A DNA stretch of 26,678 bases. Origin: Mesostigma viride. Its lineage: Eukaryota > Streptophyta > Mesostigmatophyceae > Mesostigmatales > Mesostigmataceae. Position 1 is the stretch's first letter, and each line of letters starts with the position of its first letter. Positions 9,701 to 15,700 of the stretch are shown here, piece by piece. Location of the stretch: assembly GCA_009746045.1 (NCBI GenBank), contig RPFO01000398.1, forward strand, positions 52,501 to 79,178. Direction: 5' to 3'. The position numbers and the translations under genes were made by a program. Under the pieces are notes generated by a model, which made no database searches, was not told the DNA's origin, and worked only from the letters and a program-made list of their open reading frames with translations.

Positions 9701-12700
9701 TAAGTTAAAGGACTATCCACTCCAAGCTTTCAACAGGTTGTTTGGATACGTGCCAATTTTGAGCCAGCTGGGCATGCTGCACTCCAAGTGGTGCCACGAA
9801 CTTGCCGCAGTATTACATCTTGACGTGCTGCTTTTCCTTCTGCCCATCTCCTCGGTGCCGCCCTGTGGCCACCGCACGCAGCTGTTCCTGATCACCCACG
9901 GCAACGCGGTGTGCATGCTGGATGAGTGGATCGGCCTGACGTCCGACCAGGTACGGACGTGCCATCTTGGGGCAGTGGGTTTGCCTGAGCTGCTTGGCAT
10001 GCGGAGAACATGGTACTACTATACTAGTACTGTATACTATAACTGTATGCCTGGGATACTAGATGCCCAGAACAGGTGTCGCGGCAGACGGCGCCTTCTT
10101 CAGGTGGAGCGAGCACCCCTTACTGGCCGTCTCCAGCTTGATGACCCGAGGGGAGGGTGAACTCCATCTCTGCTCTATCTGGGCAGGTAACGGAAGGGGC
10201 CTGGCACAAACATCGAAGAATGAAGCCCTGAAGGATGGAGCCCTGGGTCAGAAAACTGGCTCAAATGGGGCGTAATCTTTTGATGGGTCTCTTAGCAAGA
10301 AGCATGTGGGGAGGCGGGGCGCTTGTCTACAAACGCCGAGGTAAATACCTAGTCAACAATCGCCCAGCGACAAGAGAGATCGACCGGTTTCTTCCGTAGT
10401 CCTGACGAAAACGCTGCCATGTGCCGGTTGTGCACTGCTGTCGCTCTGCGTGCATGGTTTTCAGATCGATGAGCTCCTGGGGATCGCTGCCCATGCCGTA
10501 CCTGTCACGGACGGCATGCTGGCGCCCCCAGGCATCGACGGCTCGCCCGCCACGGAAGACATCTCGGTGGCGGCAGAGTTGACAATGGAGCCTGGGGCGG
10601 AGGAGGGGGGGGAGAGCGGGCCCGGATCCAGCTTGACGGAGGAGACTGGCTTCGACCTGGAAGAAGAGGACACGGTCTTCTATGAGGCAGATGAGGTAGG
10701 TTCATTTCGCGCTTGAGCTTCATTTATGAAGTAAACGTGTTACAAGTAGCAGGTATGTGCAGTTTCCATCCGCAGAGCAGCCAGGATGGCATCAAGGCTT
10801 AATAGCCGCATACTACCCCACCACTTAGCCTGGCGTGTGGCTGAGTCAGAACTGGACCATTGTGCAAATTGCCCAAGAAGGTCGCAATTGCCCCCCAGTC
10901 TCCACCACCCCACCCCGCCCTACTATCCCCCACCGTGTCCCATTCTCCCCCACCCCTCACACACACGATGCCTGGGGAATCTGCAGTCAATCATTAAACA
11001 TCTGCCAGGATCTGCAGTCATCAATTTGCGTAGGGATGGCGGCAGCATGCATATCACCGCCTGCTCATGTCCCCACCTTGGCTGATGTTGGGATGGTTAA
11101 TATGCATGTGACGTCGATTCGTTTGCCCTGTTGCAGGGTCTTGGGCAACTGGCGTGCGTTTGCAACTCTTGTAATGCATTGTGTGCAGTTGGCTTAAAAG
11201 TGGCGGTGCTAAGTTGGGTCACCACTCTTGTCTTTGGCTGGCCTAGGCCCAGATGGACCGAGTAGGGGTTTCCTCTCGCTTGTTTGTTGTGATGCGCTGC
11301 CCCTTACGTGTACTGGCCTCATAGTCGACTTTCATCATTTATAGTTGTTGTTGTTGGTTAAACTTTGCCCTCCATGGCGATCGCTATGTGCCTCGTCTGC
11401 ATTTACAGTAGAGGACAGCTCGGATGAGGATTGTATCCCCATCTAGCATACTAAAGGCTTTGGGCTTGTGCAGACGATCTTTGTCTGTTGTTAATTTCTT
11501 TGTAATTACTTTATAATGAGATTAGCACAGTACTCTGTGCCATGCCGATGCGGATGACACGCAAGTACTTACTTGTATATGCCCCTCACTACATGCCCCT
11601 CACTATATTCCCCTAACAGGTCAGCTGGGACAGCGTCGCGGTGCTGCAAGGCATGGACACTGCGGCCGCGGCCGTGGGCAACAGTCGATTGCGGATGGCA
11701 GGTGCACATCTCAACATCTCTCCACATGGAGCGCAGCAGTTAACCCAACAGTGAACCCAGCAGGAGTGAATACAGTACTACACGTTTCCACCCTGACATC
11801 TAATCTCCATGTTCCTTTCTTGGTGTGAACGAACGCAGGAGTGAATACAGTACTACTCGTTTCCACCTTGATATCTGATCTCCATGTTCATTTTTTGGTG
11901 CCAAGGTGTAAGAAACGCAGCTGTCAAGAGGCTTTTGGTGGTCATTGAGTTGCATGCAGGTCCATCGCGAGCAGTGAGCGCATGCGTCATGCGCTATGCC
12001 AGGAACTTTTCCTTGTCCTGGCTTGCTATCTGTTTGCGCTTTCTGTTTCACAGTATCATCTGTTTGCGCTATCTGGTTCACATTATCGTATGTTTGCGCT
12101 ATCTGTTTCACGGTATCCTCCGTTTGCGCTATCTGTTTCACAGTATCATATGTTTGCGCTATCTGTTTCACAGTTTCATATGTTTGCGCTATCTATTTCA
12201 CAGTATGATCTTGTCACCCTCATGCGTGGCATGAGACGCTTTGTGCGACCAAGGGAAGAAAAATTTGATAGAAGTTGGTCGCTGTGGCTAACGTGTTGTG
12301 GCATGCATATGGTGGAATCATGTGGGCTGCCGTGCCGTCCCCTGTCCAGGGTCTCTTTCGTGGATTGCCGAGTCAGCGCCAGCACCAGAGAGCGAACCGT
12401 GAGTATGGTTGCAAATACGTGCAGTGGGGTGTATGTGGTGGGCACAGTCTGTTCCTTGCAGCTGCGGGCGAGGAAGTGTCAGTGAGGAGGTGTGTGCGCG
12501 TAGGAAGGGGGGTAGGGCCAGGACTGGTGTGGGGGTGTTGTGTAGGTTGTGTGACAGAGGATGAGAGGGGAGAGAAGTTATTTTAGTATCTGATTTCTTT
12601 GCATCTAGTGTAGTGTAGTGGTACGAGAGAGACCGCCGCAGGCGGCTGGGACAGCCGCCGGCTTTGACTCCCGCCGGCCGCGCGGATGGCAAGCGTTTTA

Positions 12701-15700
12701 GACAATTAAGTCATGAATCAATTATGGGAAACTGTGGGCCGGCTGCCCTTGGTCAGGCCACGCTCCACTATTCCTTAGGCTCTACTACAGAATGCACGGG
12801 ATTGCTCAACATCCGGCGTCACAGGCTAGTGACGTGTCGGTTGCCACTTGTCAGTGACCATATTTTGTTACGACAGCACTTTGCGCAGCAAGCCCTAGTG
12901 GGCTTTGAAACTAGGAGTAGCAATAGTCAACATATACACTAAGGCTTGTAAAACGCAGCCTTGGCACAAATTTAGCTAACACGCTTTCGAACGGTTTTCG
13001 GCTCCAGCCACTCAGCAGAGCGACTTACAGTCCGCTTGACGAATCAGCTGCGCGAAATTTCGTTGCGACCAATCACGAAAAGGTCAAACCGCGGCGTCCC
13101 CATTTTTGAGGTTTCTGAAGCGTTACATCCAGATGAGCCATTTGGCAGAGGTCCGTATGCCCAGATTGCAGCAGGAGCCAAACTCTGCGATATCCTGTGT
13201 TCCCGAGCTCCAGATATGCCCGTCGCAAACTTTTGGGCTGTTGGACCAAACTTTCCATTGACAAAATCCCGTTACAGACGCGCAGGAAGCTCACACGTGG
13301 ATTTTCCTCTGCTCCACCGCCTGTAAGCGATTTTTCCCTGCTGTCTGCGGCGAGGTCACTCATCCCCGCACGCATCGCGCTCCTGCAATTGACAACGCTT
13401 TGACAGGCTGAGCCGTCGGTGATGAATTCGCACATTGCAATGGAACTGGCTTGTGTTTTGCTGCGACCCAACATGTCGTGTTTTCGATCTCATTGTCTGG
13501 CAGGCGATGCCCTGCTTCCCTCTTCTCATATATGGCAGACAATGCCCCCGCGGGGCCAGGCCCCAGCCGCCGTGCCGTGCCTGACCTGGTTCGTGCCGTT
13601 CCCAATCCCAATGGCCACCGACGGAAGAAGGCCAAGCATTTCGAATTCGAGTTCATCGGTCGTCTGGCCCACGTGGGCGTGTGCAACAACCCCGAGACGC
13701 CCGAGACTACTGCGTACAACTTTCTGCTGGTCGGACAGGATGGGAAGGACTTGTACGTTGTTGCCAGTGTGGACCCCGTGCGGCGGGCATTGGGGTTGGA
13801 CGTGAACGAGAAGTCATTCCCAATCGGCCAGATTCTGCGGGCTCGGTCTAATGTGAAGAAGATTGCGCACTGGAACACAGCTCACGCGTGAGTGCCACGT
13901 TGTCCCAGCCTTTCCACGTTGCTCTGATTGCTTGTATTTGACGTGATTCCCTGACTTTTCCTCGAGTGCCTGCTGGTCGGACAGGATGGGAAGGGTAGCG
14001 ATGCGGGCACTCGAGGAAAAGTCTGGGAATCACGTCAAATACAAGCAATCAGAGCAACGTGGAAAGGCTGGGACAGCGTGGCACTCACGCGTGAGCTGTG
14101 TTCCAGTGCGCAATCTTCTTCACATTAGACCGAGCCCGCAGAATCTGGCCGATTGGGAATGACTTCTCGTTCACGTCCAACCCCAATGCCCGCCGCACGG
14201 GGTCCACACTGGCAACAACGTACAAGTCCTTCCCATCCTGTCCGACCAGCAGAAAGTTGTACGCAGTAGTCTCGGGCGTCTCGGGGTTGATGTACACGCC
14301 CACGTGGGCCAGACGACCGACGAACTCGAATTCGAAATGCTTGGCCTTCTTCCGTCGGCGGCCATTGGGATTGGGAACGGCACGAACCATGTCAGCACGG
14401 CACGGCGGCTGGGGCCTGGCCCCGCGGGGGCATTGTCTGCCATATATGAGAAGAGGGAAGCAGGGCATCGCCTGCCAGACAATGAGATCGAAAACACGAC
14501 GTGCTGGGTCGCAGCAAAACACAAGCCAGTTCCATTGCAATGTGCGAATTTATCACCGACGCGCCTGTCAAAGCGCTGACAATTTCGGGACTGCTTCCTC
14601 TTGGGGGGCTTGCCCACAGGGGCTGGCGTGTGAGCCTGGACAATCTTCTGCCGACCATGGGTTAAAAGCCCTCAGCAACCCGCTTACAGGCGGTGGAGCA
14701 GAGGAAAAACGTCGGCAGCGGCCAACGCCGCTGCCGACGTCGTTGGCAACCGCGGCGCCGATGTCGAGTAACGCCTTCAACTGCCGTGCTCAGATGGAAA
14801 GCATGTTCCAGATGTTTATATAATCATGATGAATAGGATGATAGTTGGGCTGCTTGCGTTGGGAGAGCATCATGTAACATGTATTCCCTTGCTTGATGGA
14901 TGGGGGTGAGCGAAGCCGCGAAACCTAAATAAGCTAGCCCTAGGCTAAATTAAATTAAATTAAACTACAACATGCCTCCGTTGGGAGATCATATAGCACA
15001 TATTCCATGCTGGGTGAGTGGAGGTGGGAGAAGCCGCGTAATCTAACTGCCTAAGTCTAAGCTATCTAGGCTAGAAATTCCTAACTACACTACTCAGCAA
15101 AACGCCCCTTCCTCTTGGGGGGGGGTGGCTTGCCCACAGGGGCTGGCGTGTGAGCATGGACAATCTTCTGCCACTGCTTCTTGGGGTTAATGCTCCGTGA
15201 CTCCCCAACAGGAGCACGAGTCTAATTAATTAACTTGGGGACAAATCTGAGACGAAATATTGGGCAAATGTACTGCAATGTTTAGGACAAGCCCTGGACC
15301 CGCTAGGAAACTTGAAGCTAGCGCGCGCACCTTGGCGGGGCTAGCGCCACCTGGCCCTCGGCGGCGGTACGTGGTGTCACGCATCTCCCTAGCCGGGGCT
15401 CCCTGGCCTGGGACCGGCCACAAAAAGTACAAGCTCTAATGTCGCGGGCAAAGCCCGCAAAACTTGTTTAAACCTAATGTATTTCATAGGGAGTTTGTGA
15501 TGCAAGTATTAGGTGTCACGGAAAGTGAATGATGGTTGTCAATGGCTGTCCTGCTTGGCCTAGGGGAATGTAGCCAAACGCAGTTTGTCATCTAGGTAGT
15601 TTCTTTCACCCGCCCACCCATCCCTTTTTTCTCTGTTGCTTGGGATGCACTACGTGCTGCATTGTTTTCTTATTCGGTTCCACCTTGCCACTCATTCATG

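Larger units (their letters stand above)
11702..12349 (+). other. Intron 11 (648 bp)
   Basis: GT-AG intron carrying a ~75-bp two-copy duplication and a 30-bp minisatellite. ORFs crossing them on both strands are repeat artefacts. Confidence 0.75.
13300..14717. repeat. Large imperfect inverted repeat (arms ~670-710 bp, 35-bp spacer)
   Basis: The left arm 13300-13970 is matched in reverse complement by 14006-14717. The inner ~580 bases align continuously with scattered substitutions. The outer piece (ttttcctctgctccaccgcc with ctgtaagc) matches again after a non-homologous stretch (left 13336-13386, right ~14581-14682). The spacer is 13971-14005. Confidence 0.93.
12926..15469. mobile_element. 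~2.5-kb insertion splitting the dispersed repeat
   Basis: Defined by the break in homology to the unbroken copy. It holds a CCAAT-containing leader (ccaatca, 13069), an inverted duplication, a GC hairpin (14712-14741), a two-copy ~115-bp tandem (14852-15085), a two-exon minus-strand gene fragment and, at its end, the hairpin gcgggcaaagcccgc. Ends show at best a weak inverted similarity (acgcagcc... against gcgggctttgcc) and no clear target-site duplication, so the type of element is not identified. Confidence 0.5.

Noticed and set aside
9369-10160. A 263-codon + strand ORF
   Set aside because: Only 9882-9950 aligns with PITP. The upstream part contains no family similarity and the acceptor at 9881 gives a gap-free alignment.
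11800-12234. ORFs with IAQT/YLFHS-type repeats on both strands
   Set aside because: The 30-bp minisatellite reads open in several frames; no splice or family support.
12601-12680. Functional tRNA gene
   Set aside because: A- and B-like boxes are present, but no cloverleaf with acceptor stem and anticodon arm can be drawn, and the sequence belongs to a dispersed repeat.
13036-13326. 96-codon ORF left of the inverted repeat
   Set aside because: No recognised family, absent from the right arm, and its frame differs from the segment shared by both arms. It may be leader sequence of the captured gene.
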